The notes under the pieces are model-generated. The model worked only from the letters and a program-made list of their open reading frames with translations, was not told the DNA's origin and ran no database searches. From assembly GCF_024391045.1 (NCBI RefSeq), contig NZ_JANFCZ010000022.1:1-64000 (forward strand): DNA of 64,000 nt. The letters are read 5' to 3'. The translations under genes and the position numbers were made by a program. Origin of the DNA: Pseudarthrobacter sulfonivorans. Its GTDB lineage: Bacteria > Actinomycetota > Actinomycetes > Actinomycetales > Micrococcaceae. Below are positions 52,063 through 60,788 of the stretch, piece by piece. Positions within the stretch are counted from its first letter, which is position 1; each line of letters opens with the position of its first letter.

Positions 52063-52383
52063 CTAACTCCCGGGTGCCGAGCGCGCGCGTTTGAGTGCCC
52101 GCAGCAGTTTGGCGTTGGCGGCCTCAAGCTCCAGGACCTTCGAGACGCCGGCCAGGTTGAGGCCTTCTGCCAGCAACTCCCCGATGTGCAGGAGGAGGGC
52201 GATGTCGGAGTCGCTGTACTGGCGTGTGCCGCCGGCCGTGCGGACCGGAGTGAGCAGTCCGCGGGTCTCGTAGAGGCGGATGTTCTGCTGGCCGGTTCCG
52301 GCCAGTTCCGCGGCCACGGAGATGGCGTAGAGTGCCCGTCCGGCCCGGGGCTGCGGTGCACGTCCGGCGGGTGGTTCAGTCAT
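52063..52383 (-). CDS. MerR-family regulator, HspR-like
   Basis: 106 aa from the ATG at 52,383 (GGGAGC upstream). The wHTH (YAISVAAELAGTGQQNIRLYETRGLLTPVRT) is close to HspR, including the RTAGGTRQYSDSDIALL wing, followed by the start of a coiled-coil. HspR represses heat-shock operons, and this gene is divergent from hsp20. The upstream DNA has one CTTGAGT half-site (52,425-52,431) but no clear second half. The protein is shorter than full HspR. Confidence 0.85.
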   Translation of the reverse strand: MTEPPAGRAPQPRAGRALYAISVAAELAGTGQQNIRLYETRGLLTPVRTAGGTRQYSDSDIALLLHIGELLAEGLNLAGVSKVLELEAANAKLLRALKRARSAPGS

Positions 52384-52447
52384 GCTTGCTCCCAAAAAAA
52401 TTCCTGTCGAAACGTCTTGCTTGAGTTTGGCACGGGTGCTATAAAAA

Positions 52448-52469
52448 ATCTATACCAGCCACCATAGAT
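52448..52469. promoter_or_regulatory. Inverted repeat in the MerR/Hsp20 divergent promoter
   Basis: ATCTAT (52,448-52,453) pairs with ATAGAT (52,464-52,469) across 10 bp, in AT-rich DNA about 55 bp before the Hsp20 start. A CTTGAGT half-HAIR element is at 52,425-52,431. One or both could be the binding site of the divergent MerR protein. Confidence 0.4.
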
Positions 52470-52524
52470 ATCGGGGCGGCGGGTATGACCTGGATCCATC
52501 CAACTGCATGCTGAAGGAGTGAAG

Positions 52525-52950
52525 ATGATGTTAATGCGTACGGACCCGTTCCGTGAGCTGGACCGGCTCACCCAGCAGGTCTTTGGAACCGCGGCCCGGC
52601 CGGCGGCCATGCCTATGGACGCGTGGCAGGAAGACGGCGAGTTTGTGGTGGCGTTTGACCTGCCTGGCGTCAAGGTGGACACCGTGGACCTGAATGTCGA
52701 GCGGAACGTCCTGACTGTTCGTGCGGAACGCCTCGACCCCACCCAGCCCAACGTCGAACTGGTGGCTTCCGAACGCCCCCGCGGGGTTTTCAGCCGCCAG
52801 TTGATCCTGGGCGACACGCTGGATGCGGACAACATCAAGGCCAGCTACGACCAGGGCGTGCTGACCCTCCGGATCCCGGTTGCCGAGCAGGCCAAGCCGC
52901 GCAAGATCGAGATCGAAACAACGAGCCATATGCACGAGATCGGAAAATAA
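52525..52950 (+). CDS. Small heat-shock protein (Hsp20/alpha-crystallin)
   Basis: 141 aa after AAGGAG; the ATG at 52,528 is also plausible. An alpha-crystallin domain runs from [20 protein letters not shown] to [13 protein letters not shown], with the variable N-terminus usual for this family. It prevents aggregation of unfolded proteins as a large oligomer without ATP. A strong hairpin (52,959-52,992) ends the gene, and a J-domain gene follows. Confidence 0.93.
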   Translation: MMLMRTDPFRELDRLTQQVFGTAARPAAMPMDAWQEDGEFVVAFDLPGVKVDTVDLNVERNVLTVRAERLDPTQPNVELVASERPRGVFSRQLILGDTLDADNIKASYDQGVLTLRIPVAEQAKPRKIEIETTSHMHEIGK

Positions 52951-52958
52951 ACCACTTT

Positions 52959-52992
52959 CCGGGGCGCCGACAGCCTGTTCACGGCGCCCCGG
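52959..52992 (+). terminator. GC hairpin after hsp20
   Basis: CCGGGGCGCCG (52,959-52,969) pairs perfectly with CGGCGCCCCGG (52,982-52,992), loop 12 nt, 8 bp after the stop codon. No T tract. It may separate Hsp20 from the J-domain gene 30 bp later or protect the mRNA end. Confidence 0.6.
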
Positions 52993-53022
52993 GCACGCCC
53001 TGCGAATTTCTCCTGAACCGCC

Positions 53023-53400
53023 ATGACCAGCCAACCGGATTATTACAAGGTCCTGCGCGTGGAGCCCGCTGCCAGCCAGCAGGAAATCTCCCGCGCCTAC
53101 CGGGCCCTGATGCGCACTCACCATCCTGATGTCGAGGGCGCCGGAACGGTAAGCCCGGTGGCCGGCGGCGAGCCCAATGGTTCCGAGCTGCTGCAGATCA
53201 TGCACGCCTACTCAGTCCTCCGCGACCCGGCGCGGCGTGCCGAGTACGACAGGAGCCGTGCCGGGCACAGCGCTCGGGAGGCCGCGCCGGGCACAGCGCC
53301 TACGGTCATTCCCGTCCGCAAGGTGGCGGACCGTGGAGCCCGGGCCAACAACACCATCAGGATCAGCCCGGTCCATTGGGAAAGCGGACCTTGGGCATAA
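53023..53400 (+). CDS. J-domain (DnaJ-like) protein
   Basis: 125 aa. An N-terminal J-domain has the HPD motif at 34-36 in a standard helical frame (YYKVLRVEPAASQQEISRAYRAL). The remaining 70 residues lack the G/F, zinc-finger and substrate domains of DnaJ. It should stimulate an Hsp70, possibly to deliver clients held by the adjacent Hsp20. No ribosome site is obvious. Confidence 0.9.
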   Translation: MTSQPDYYKVLRVEPAASQQEISRAYRALMRTHHPDVEGAGTVSPVAGGEPNGSELLQIMHAYSVLRDPARRAEYDRSRAGHSAREAAPGTAPTVIPVRKVADRGARANNTIRISPVHWESGPWA

Positions 53401-53428
53401 ACCGCAACCAGAGCGTAGGAGCAGCCCC

Positions 53429-53806
53429 ATGAGCGATTGGCGTCGCTATGATTCCCACCTGATCCCCGCTTTCCACGAGCGTTTCGAGACCCGTTGGGGC
53501 AAAGGCACCGCCCCGTTCCTGGACCCCGAGGCGCACGAAGAACCGGTTCCGCGAGCGCAGTGGATCAACCCCGCAACGGGTGCGGCGCTGGCAGTGGTGC
53601 CGGTGTGGACCACGGAGGACCGCCAGCAGCGTTCCTTCGGGGTGTTCTATCTCCCGCCTGCCGGTGACATCTGGCTACTGCGGCCCGGCTATACGGGCTA
53701 CCTGGAACCGGCCGACGGCGACACCGAACACCTCGTCACCCTCCGGAACGACGCCTACCGCAAGGCCGTGGCACACGCCAAGGAATTCCTCTTCGGCTCA
53801 CAGTGA
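53429..53806 (+). CDS. Unknown protein in the heat-shock cluster
   Basis: 125 aa from the ATG at 53,429, with GTAGGAGCAG upstream. No family recognised. The sequence is mixed alpha/beta with aromatic-rich strands (WLLRPGYTGYLEP) and several Trp residues. It follows the J-domain gene by 28 bp on the same strand and overlaps the convergent AAA gene by 9 bp. A role in the same stress response is only inferred. Confidence 0.65.
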   Translation: MSDWRRYDSHLIPAFHERFETRWGKGTAPFLDPEAHEEPVPRAQWINPATGAALAVVPVWTTEDRQQRSFGVFYLPPAGDIWLLRPGYTGYLEPADGDTEHLVTLRNDAYRKAVAHAKEFLFGSQ

Positions 53807-55252
53807 GCCCGGGAACCCCGGTGGAACCCCGGGCCCCGGGAATCCGTGCCCCGGGAACCCGGGTCCGGCCGCCGGCTCCGAGCCGCTCCCCAGCAGGCTG
53901 CGGGTGAGGGTCTCGGCGTCGGCCATCAGGTCCTCGACGGCGGCAGCGAGGTGGGAGTCTGACACCGGTTCGTCCGCCAGGGCAGCGGCCACCACCGCGC
54001 GGCGGACCAGTTCGCGCGCGAAGGACGCGGTGGTCCCCGCGGTCTGTTCTGCGGCGGCAGCAAGCGCCTCGGGGGTGAACGCCACCAGGCGCCCGTACAG
54101 TTCCAGCAGCCGGACCCGCTCGGCGTGCGCCGGCAGCGGGATTTCGACCGCGAGGTCCACCCTGCCTGGCCGCTGCGCCAGCGCCCGCTCCAGCATGTCC
54201 GGCCGGTTGGTGGTGAGCACAAAGGCCACGTCCGCATCCGGATCCAGCCCGTCCATGGCGTCCAGCACCTCAAACAGCAACGGCTGCGGGCCGTGCCCGA
54301 AGCTACGGTCCTCAGCGATGAGGTCGCAGTCCTCCAGCACCACAATGGACGGCTGCAGCGCACGGGCCATGCGGGCCGCTTCCGCGATCCGGGCGAGCGA
54401 ACCGCCCGAGAGGAGGATCGCCGTCGACCCTTCACTCTGGCTGAGCAGGTGGCGCACGGTGTGCGTCTTGCCCGTTCCCGGCCTGCCGTAGAGCAGGATG
54501 CCGCGTTTGAGGTGCTGGCCGTGCTTCCTGAGGGACGCGCGGTGGGTGGCGATTCCCACGGTGTGGTCGGCCACCTTCTGCAGCAGCCCATCGGGCAAAA
54601 TGACGTCCGACGCCGGGAGGCTGGGGCGGTGATGGAACGTCACCCCCGCAGTGCTGGGGCCGTACTCGGACATCACCAGGGAAATGATCTGGCCTTTGAG
54701 GACGCTGTTGTTCTCCATCCGGACCCGGAACTCGGCCAGGAACTTCGTGGCCGCGTCCGGGCTGCCGGCCATGACCTCCAGCGATGCTGTCTGGCGTCCG
54801 GAGCGTGGTTCGGCGTTGCGCTGCAGGACCGCCAGCGGGCTCCCGCCGAAGGTGAAAAGCCACAGGCCCAGGGCCACGGCCTGCCGCTGCGCGTCGGGCC
54901 CTACCGCCAGGTTGGTGTAGTCGGGCTGGGCGAGCGGAAACTGCGGAAAGTGCTGGGACTGCTGCACCATGTCGCTGAAGGACTGGTGGTGGCGCTGGCC
55001 GCCGCCGCCAATGCCCACCAGCCGGCCGGCGGGGTCCTGCGCAGCGAGGTCCGCCATTACGATGTCGGCGTCCACGAACCGGTGCGGCGGGATCATCTCC
55101 TCCACCACAGCCAGTCCGTCAGCAGCCGTCCTCAGGTGCGCGGTCAACGCCGGAAGCAGCTGCAGGCCCTTCTGCTGCCGGTGGCTTCCGGCCTGCGCCA
55201 GTTGCACCAGTGCGCCGAATTCGTCGATGAACTTCCCCAGTTTTTCATCCAT
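53798..55252 (-). CDS. AAA ATPase with collagen-like C-terminal tail
   Basis: 484 aa. Walker A GRPGTGKT is at 256-263, Walker B IVVLED near 303-308, sensor 1 near TTNRPD (347-352) and an Arg finger at RPGR (361-364). The N-terminal 200 residues have no recognised domain. The last 22 residues are a Gly-Pro-Phe repeat of PGFPG type, encoded by a GGG/CCC-rich direct repeat. The ATPase probably remodels a protein partner; the stress-protein neighbours suggest proteostasis. It converges on the unknown gene by 9 bp. Confidence 0.85.
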   Translation of the reverse strand: MDEKLGKFIDEFGALVQLAQAGSHRQQKGLQLLPALTAHLRTAADGLAVVEEMIPPHRFVDADIVMADLAAQDPAGRLVGIGGGGQRHHQSFSDMVQQSQHFPQFPLAQPDYTNLAVGPDAQRQAVALGLWLFTFGGSPLAVLQRNAEPRSGRQTASLEVMAGSPDAATKFLAEFRVRMENNSVLKGQIISLVMSEYGPSTAGVTFHHRPSLPASDVILPDGLLQKVADHTVGIATHRASLRKHGQHLKRGILLYGRPGTGKTHTVRHLLSQSEGSTAILLSGGSLARIAEAARMARALQPSIVVLEDCDLIAEDRSFGHGPQPLLFEVLDAMDGLDPDADVAFVLTTNRPDMLERALAQRPGRVDLAVEIPLPAHAERVRLLELYGRLVAFTPEALAAAAEQTAGTTASFARELVRRAVVAAALADEPVSDSHLAAAVEDLMADAETLTRSLLGSGSEPAAGPGFPGHGFPGPGVPPGFPGSL

Positions 55253-55347
55253 GCCCAGACCCTAGCAGCCCGCCGCGCGGGCGCGCCCGGGTATAGCATT
55301 CTGAGTGCTACCCGTTCCACGTTTCTTCCGCACAAAGGGCTGACGCC

Positions 55348-56913
55348 ATGCATATTTCCGCCAAAGACCTGGCAGCCCTCATCCCCGCGGACTTTACCCT
55401 GGGCGTGGCCACCGCAGCCTTCCAGATTGAAGGCGCGCTCACTGAAGACGGCCGCGGACCGGCGGGGTGGGACGTCTTCGCGGCCAAGCCGGGGGCCATC
55501 GTGGAGGACCAGAGCCCGGCCGTTGCCTGCGACCATTACCACCGCATGCCCGGGGACGTGGCACTGATGAAACAGCTCGGCGTCGACTCCTATCGGTTCT
55601 CCCTGTCCTGGTCCCGGATCCAGCCCACCGGAAGTGGTCCGGTGAACCCAGCCGGCCTGGCCTTCTATGACCGCCTCCTGGACGAACTGCTCGCCAACGG
55701 CATTTCCCCGATGCTCACGCTCTACCACTGGGACACCCCGCTGGCACTGGACGACGCCGGTGGCTGGATGAACCGCGATACCGCCTACCGCCTCGGCGAG
55801 TTCGCCGCCATCGCCGCCGAGGCCTACGGCGACAGGGTGGCGCGCTGGTGCACCATCAACGAGCCCGCCACCGTAACCACCAACGGTTACACCCTGGGTC
55901 TGCACTCGCCGGGTGAGGCGATGATGCTCAACGCGCTGCCCACCGTCCACCACCAGCTGCTGGGCCACGGGCTGGCACTGCAGGCGTTGCGTGCGGCAGG
56001 GGTTCCCGGCGAAGTCGGGATGACCAACGTGTACTCGCCCATGGTCCCCAATTCCATCAACCCCCTGGACAAGATCAGCGCCGGGCTGATGGACATCGCC
56101 CAGAACCGGCTGTACGCCGACCCTGTCCTGACAGGCAAATACCCGGACATCATCCGGGCCGCGAAGTTCTTTAGCTCGTTCGAACACCCGGACGAGGACA
56201 TGGACATCATTTCGCAGCCGCTGGATTTCTACGGGCTGAACTACTACATGCCCACGAAGGTTGCCGTCGGCCCGGGTGAAGGTGCCGTCCCGGCGAGCAT
56301 GGCCGAGGCCATGGGCAGCGACCTGAGTGCTGCAGGCAACGGCGGCACCCCGTTCCACGTCGAGCCCTGGCCTGAAGCCGACATCACGTCCTACGGCTGG
56401 CCGGTGAAACCCGAATACATGTCGGTGGCGCTCAAGGAGATGGCCGAGCGGTATCCGAACCTGCCGCCGGTGATCATCACCGAGGGCGGAGCCAGTTTCG
56501 AGGACATCATCGTCCGCGACAAGTCGACCAACACCACTTTCATCCCGGACGAGCGGCGCCTGAAGTACCTCTCGGACCATATTGAATCCGCGCTGAAGGC
56601 CACCTCCCCGGGCGGGGAAGCCGAGTCGATTGACCTGCGCGGCTACTACGTATGGTCGCTGCTGGACAATTTCGAATGGTCCGCAGGCTACAACCAGCCG
56701 TTCGGCCTGCTCCACGTCGATTTCGAAACGCTCGAACGCACGCCCAAGGCGTCGTATTTCTGGTTCCAGGAGCTGATCGAGGAACGCAACCTGGTCGCAG
56801 CAGCCGGGTCCGCCGTCGCGCAGGCCATGGAACCCGAAACGCTCGAAGAGGCCGGCTCCCTGGGAGAACCCGATCTGGAGGGTACCGGCGTCGAACATGA
56901 GGCCGGTGTCTAG
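55348..56913 (+). CDS. GH1 beta-glucosidase-type glycoside hydrolase
   Basis: 521 aa. The acid/base Glu172 lies in the TINEP motif and the nucleophile Glu379 in VIITEGGASFE. The usual nucleophile motif is TENG; here the Asn is Gly, a change next to the catalytic residue. Other GH1 segments (SLSWSRIQPTG, YDRLLDELLANG, LLDNFEWSAGYNQPFG) are normal. It hydrolyses beta-glucosides or related disaccharides in the cytoplasm. The acidic tail after residue 490 is variable. Confidence 0.93.
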   Translation: MHISAKDLAALIPADFTLGVATAAFQIEGALTEDGRGPAGWDVFAAKPGAIVEDQSPAVACDHYHRMPGDVALMKQLGVDSYRFSLSWSRIQPTGSGPVNPAGLAFYDRLLDELLANGISPMLTLYHWDTPLALDDAGGWMNRDTAYRLGEFAAIAAEAYGDRVARWCTINEPATVTTNGYTLGLHSPGEAMMLNALPTVHHQLLGHGLALQALRAAGVPGEVGMTNVYSPMVPNSINPLDKISAGLMDIAQNRLYADPVLTGKYPDIIRAAKFFSSFEHPDEDMDIISQPLDFYGLNYYMPTKVAVGPGEGAVPASMAEAMGSDLSAAGNGGTPFHVEPWPEADITSYGWPVKPEYMSVALKEMAERYPNLPPVIITEGGASFEDIIVRDKSTNTTFIPDERRLKYLSDHIESALKATSPGGEAESIDLRGYYVWSLLDNFEWSAGYNQPFGLLHVDFETLERTPKASYFWFQELIEERNLVAAAGSAVAQAMEPETLEEAGSLGEPDLEGTGVEHEAGV

Positions 56914-56919
56914 CCGGGC

Positions 56920-58005
56920 TTAGAGCAGGTCCAGGACCTTGAGCTGCTTGGCCATCCCCGCACCGTCCGGCGAATAGATCCACGGCACCACCGAGGTGGT
57001 GTGGTCGCCGTCTTCGGAGTGGCCGCCGGCAAAAACCGACTCGCTGACGGAAAGCTGCCGGATGGCGATCGCAGCCACCATGTCGCCGTGGTGCTGGGCG
57101 AAACCGGAGTAGATCTCCTCATCGTGCTGGCCGTTGTCGCCGATCAGCAGCCAGCGCATGTCCGGGAACTCCTTGGCCAGGCGCTCCAGGTTGCGGTGCT
57201 TGTGCTCCGGCCCGCTGCGGAACCAACGGTCCTGGGTGAGGCCCCAGTCCGTGAGCAGCAGGGCGCCGGAGGGGTACATGTTCCGGCTCAGGAACCGCTT
57301 CAGCGTGGGGGCGGCGTTCCACGGACCCGTGGACAGGTAGATCACCGGGGCGTCAGGGTGTTCAAGGGTGAGCCGGTCCAGCAGGACCGCCATCCCGGGC
57401 GTGGCCATCCGAGCCCGTTCGCTGAGCACAAACGTGTTCCAGAGCGCCAGGAAGGGCCTCGGCAGGGCCGTGACCATCACGGTGTCATCGATGTCCGAGA
57501 CGATGCCGAACTTCGCGTTGGCATCGATCACCTGTATCAGGGTTTCCACGGGTTCAGTTCCGTCGGCACGGAGCGTGGCGGTGTGCCAGCCCGGCGTCAG
57601 CTGGATGTTCACCACGGTATCGATCAGGCCGCCGCGGTCTGCCTGGACTTCGGCGGTGACGTCGCCGATGGTTATTTCCACGGCGGAGTACTGCATGGGA
57701 ACGCTGGTAAAGGCCCGCCAGCCGCGGATGTTCTGGGTACCGTTGAGCGCTGCGTGTTCGGCCAGGCTCCCCGCGGCCGGCCGCCTGGTCAGGAGGACAC
57801 GGCCCAGGACGCGCACCCAGCCCGTGGAAGATCCGTAGCCCTGGTACGCAATGGTCTGGGGGGCGAAATTCGAGCGCCCGGCGAGGCGGACCCGCGTGCT
57901 GTTCACGGTGTCCGAGATCCGATGGGCCAGCCGGAAAAGCTTCGTGCCCGAAAGTTGTGCCGGGTGCGGGGTGTTCCGGGGTGCGTGCTGAGGAGCCCTG
58001 TCCAT
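56920..58005 (-). CDS. App1-like DUF2183 phosphatase domain protein
   Basis: 361 aa from the ATG at 58,005, though GGAGGA overlaps the start, so a slightly later start is possible. N-terminal ligand-like beta domain, then a HAD-like catalytic core with IVSDIDDTVMVTALPRPF (Asp-x-Asp-Asp-Thr) and YLSTGPWN. The family is the yeast App1 phosphatidate phosphatase-like group (DUF2183). It probably acts on a phospholipid or small phosphate ester. Confidence 0.87.
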   Translation of the reverse strand: MDRAPQHAPRNTPHPAQLSGTKLFRLAHRISDTVNSTRVRLAGRSNFAPQTIAYQGYGSSTGWVRVLGRVLLTRRPAAGSLAEHAALNGTQNIRGWRAFTSVPMQYSAVEITIGDVTAEVQADRGGLIDTVVNIQLTPGWHTATLRADGTEPVETLIQVIDANAKFGIVSDIDDTVMVTALPRPFLALWNTFVLSERARMATPGMAVLLDRLTLEHPDAPVIYLSTGPWNAAPTLKRFLSRNMYPSGALLLTDWGLTQDRWFRSGPEHKHRNLERLAKEFPDMRWLLIGDNGQHDEEIYSGFAQHHGDMVAAIAIRQLSVSESVFAGGHSEDGDHTTSVVPWIYSPDGAGMAKQLKVLDLL

Positions 58006-58072
58006 TCCTCCACTCTGCCACAGGCGCGCCGTGCGCCGGGCACGTGCGGCGGTCCCGCCGTCGTGCGTGACG

Positions 58073-58804
58073 TCAGCCCGCGCCCAGGAAGCGCCGCAGG
58101 GTGTCCGCGTTCCGCACGGCGTTCCCGCCGCCGTCGTTATTGAAATACGCGTAAACGTCCCTGCCCGACGCCGACCATTCACGGATGCGGTCCGCCCACC
58201 ATTGCAGGTCCTCATCGGAGTAGGAGCCGCCGTAGAGGTGCTGATGGTCGGGGCCGTGGAGGCGGATGTAGACGAAGGGGGCAGTAGCGCGCAGGATGCA
58301 GGGGAGCTGGGCGCCGCTCATGATGCAGTACGCGGCGCCGTGCCGTTCCAGCAGGGCGTAGACGTCCTCGTGGTCCCAGCTGGGGTGCCGGAACTCCACT
58401 GTCACCCGTATCCACCACGGGACCGCGCCGAGGAAGTAGTCCAGTCGCGCATCATCACGTTCCATTTGCGGCGGCAGCTGGACCAGCAGGACGGCCCGCT
58501 TGTCGCCCAGCTCATGCCAGCACCGGGCAATCCGCTCCAGCCACACCTCAGGCGCATACAGCTTCTTGCCGTGCGTCAGCCCGCGGGGAGCCTTGACGGA
58601 CATGGCGAACCCGTCCGGCAGCCGGCGCCGCCAGCCGGCGAAGGAGGTATCCCGTGGCCAACGGTAGAAGCTGGCGTTCAGTTCCACCGTAGTGAACCGG
58701 GCAACGTAGTGTTGGAGCCTGTCCCGGGCGGGAAGGCCCGGCGGGTACAGCACGCCGTCCCAATGGTCGTAGCTCCAGCCGGACGTGCCGATGTGTATCG
58801 CCAT
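58073..58804 (-). CDS. DUF72 family protein
   Basis: 243 aa. The TIM-barrel-like DUF72 start (IHIGTSGWSYDHWDGVLYP), FYRWPR, FAMSVKAPRGLTH, ELGDKRAVLLVQLPP and FNNDGGGNAVRNA are all family signatures. Function unknown; proposed metal-dependent hydrolase. Divergent from GH15. Confidence 0.93.
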   Translation of the reverse strand: MAIHIGTSGWSYDHWDGVLYPPGLPARDRLQHYVARFTTVELNASFYRWPRDTSFAGWRRRLPDGFAMSVKAPRGLTHGKKLYAPEVWLERIARCWHELGDKRAVLLVQLPPQMERDDARLDYFLGAVPWWIRVTVEFRHPSWDHEDVYALLERHGAAYCIMSGAQLPCILRATAPFVYIRLHGPDHQHLYGGSYSDEDLQWWADRIREWSASGRDVYAYFNNDGGGNAVRNADTLRRFLGAG

Positions 58805-58865
58805 TTCTTAGCCTGTTCCCCGAAGTGGTGGGTGCATCATGGTGCCCATGTGGCAGTGTAATGTC

Positions 58866-60677
58866 ATGGCGCTCATCGAGGACTATGCAGTTGTTGGCGA
58901 CCTTCATACCGGCGCCCTGATCAGCACGGCGGGCTCCATCGATTGGCTGTGCCTGCCCCGGTTCGATTCCCCGGCCTGTTTCAGTGCCCTGGTTGACACG
59001 CCCGACGCCGGCCGTTGGCTCTTGGCGCCCGAAGGTGGCGGTACCTGCACCAGGCGCGGCTACGTGGACGGCACCCTGGTCCTGGAAACTGAGTGGGAGA
59101 CCCCGGAAGGCGCGGTCAAGGTCATCGACTTCATGCCGCCTCGTGACGAGGTGGCTGACATCGTGCGGATTGTCGAAGGCGTGAGCGGAAGCGTCAGGAT
59201 GCACGGGGAACTTGCCATGAGGTTCGACTACGGGCACATCATTCCCTGGGTGCGGCGGGACAAACACGGCCTGCACGCCATCGCCGGGCCGGATGCCGCC
59301 TACTTCGTCACCACGGCACCTGTCGTCGGGGAGAACATGCATTCGGTCAGTGACTTCACGGTCCAGGCGGGGGAGCGGGTGCCCTTCGTCCTCACGTGGG
59401 CGCCGAGCCATGTTCCCCGGCCGCACACCGTCGACGCCGAGCATGTGCTCGGAACAACGCTGTCCTACTGGCGCGGCTGGGTTTCCCAATGCGCCTACGA
59501 AGGCAAGTACCAGGAGGCAGTGACCCGTTCCCTGGTGACGCTGAAAGCCCTGACGTATGCGCCCACGGGAGGCATCGTGGCGGCCGTGACAACGTCCCTG
59601 CCGGAACAAATCGGCGGCCCCCGCAACTGGGATTACCGTTACTGCTGGCTGCGGGACGCCACGCTGACGCTGCAGGCGCTGCTGGCGGCGGGCTATACGG
59701 CAGAGGCCGCTGCCTGGCGCAACTGGCTGCTCCGTGCCGTGGCGGGCGATCCTGCGGACCTGCAGATCATGTACGGCATCCACGGCGAGCGAAGGCTGCC
59801 GGAGCTGGAACTGCCCTGGCTGGCGGGGTATGAAAATTCGAAACCCGTGCGGACCGGCAACGGAGCGGCCGAGCAGCTCCAGCTCGACGTCTGGGGGGAG
59901 GTGCTCGACTGCCTTTCCCTGACCAGGAATTCCCTGCTGAAGCACACGGACGAATCCTGGGATTTGCAGGTTGCCCTGATGGAGCATCTTGAAACCATCT
60001 GGGACCAGCCGGACAACGGGCTCTGGGAGATGCGCGGGCCGCGCCGCCATTTCACCCACTCCAAGGTGATGGCCTGGGTGGCCGCGGACCGGATGGTCAA
60101 GGGCGTCCGTGATTTCGGCCTGCCCGGACCCGTGGAGCGCTGGGAGGCCCTGCGGGACACCATCCACCGGGAAGTCATGGCCAACGGCTTTGACCCCGTG
60201 CGAAACACGTTCGTGCAGTCCTATGGGCGCCCGGAACTCGATGCCAGCCTGCTGCTGATACCCCGGGTGGGGTTCCTGCCGGCCGACGATCCACGGGTGG
60301 TGGGGACCATCGACGCGATCCAGCGTGAGCTCACGGAAGACGGTTTTGTGCTGCGCTACCGGCCCGCCGACAGCGACGACGGACTGCCGGGAGGCGAAGG
60401 CGTCTTCCTCGCCTGCTCGTTCTGGCTGGTACAGGCGCTCCTCGGGGCAGGGCGGCCGGACGAAGCTGACGAGCTCTTCGAACGGCTTCTGGAACTGCGC
60501 AATGACGTGGGCCTGCTCAGCGAGGAATGGGCGGTCCGTGCGGGCCGGCAGCTGGGCAACACTCCCCAGGCTTTTAGCCACTTCGCGCTGGTGACCAGTG
60601 CCCTCCAGCTGCACCAGGCGGCGGTTCGCCGGAGCGACACCCCCATTCCACCGGCGGCGGAAAAGGTAGGGCAGTAA
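58866..60677 (+). CDS. GH15 glucoamylase/trehalase-family protein
   Basis: 603 aa from MALIEDYA (58,866), the usual N-terminus; an in-frame start 27 bp upstream exists. GH15 signatures: STAGSIDWLCLPRFDSPA, IGGPRNWDYRYCWLRDATLT (active region) and the second catalytic region GLLSEEWAVRAGRQLGNTPQAFSHFAL. In actinobacteria this group includes trehalases and glucoamylases. It probably releases glucose from trehalose or alpha-glucans in the cytoplasm. Confidence 0.92.
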   Translation: MALIEDYAVVGDLHTGALISTAGSIDWLCLPRFDSPACFSALVDTPDAGRWLLAPEGGGTCTRRGYVDGTLVLETEWETPEGAVKVIDFMPPRDEVADIVRIVEGVSGSVRMHGELAMRFDYGHIIPWVRRDKHGLHAIAGPDAAYFVTTAPVVGENMHSVSDFTVQAGERVPFVLTWAPSHVPRPHTVDAEHVLGTTLSYWRGWVSQCAYEGKYQEAVTRSLVTLKALTYAPTGGIVAAVTTSLPEQIGGPRNWDYRYCWLRDATLTLQALLAAGYTAEAAAWRNWLLRAVAGDPADLQIMYGIHGERRLPELELPWLAGYENSKPVRTGNGAAEQLQLDVWGEVLDCLSLTRNSLLKHTDESWDLQVALMEHLETIWDQPDNGLWEMRGPRRHFTHSKVMAWVAADRMVKGVRDFGLPGPVERWEALRDTIHREVMANGFDPVRNTFVQSYGRPELDASLLLIPRVGFLPADDPRVVGTIDAIQRELTEDGFVLRYRPADSDDGLPGGEGVFLACSFWLVQALLGAGRPDEADELFERLLELRNDVGLLSEEWAVRAGRQLGNTPQAFSHFALVTSALQLHQAAVRRSDTPIPPAAEKVGQ

Positions 60678-60704
60678 GGGGTGGTTGGCGGCCGTGGCCT
60701 TCAA

Positions 60705-60745
60705 CTCCGCGGAATAGATAAGTACACTTACTAATACTCGCGGAG
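60705..60745. promoter_or_regulatory. 41-bp nested palindrome upstream of the DUF1508 gene
   Basis: Outer arms CTCCGCG (60,705-60,711) and CGCGGAG (60,739-60,745) share a centre with TAAGTACACTTA (60,719-60,730). The AT core in a GC arm pair looks like an operator or a structured RNA start. It lies 44 bp before the DUF1508 gene. Confidence 0.5.
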
Positions 60746-60788
60746 AGTTCCCTAAGAACAGGGCCGTGACTTAGCAGAGGTGGTAGTG

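Noticed and set aside
52425..52431. Complete HAIR (HspR) operator before hsp20
   Set aside because: Only one CTTGAGT half is visible; the second half is not within the required spacing.
55144..56898. Minus-strand open frame over the GH1 gene
   Set aside because: Antisense frame only; the GH1 catalytic motifs lie on the plus strand.
58548..60704. 718-residue minus-strand open frame over GH15
   Set aside because: Antisense to a gene with full GH15 motifs; no recognisable domain of its own.
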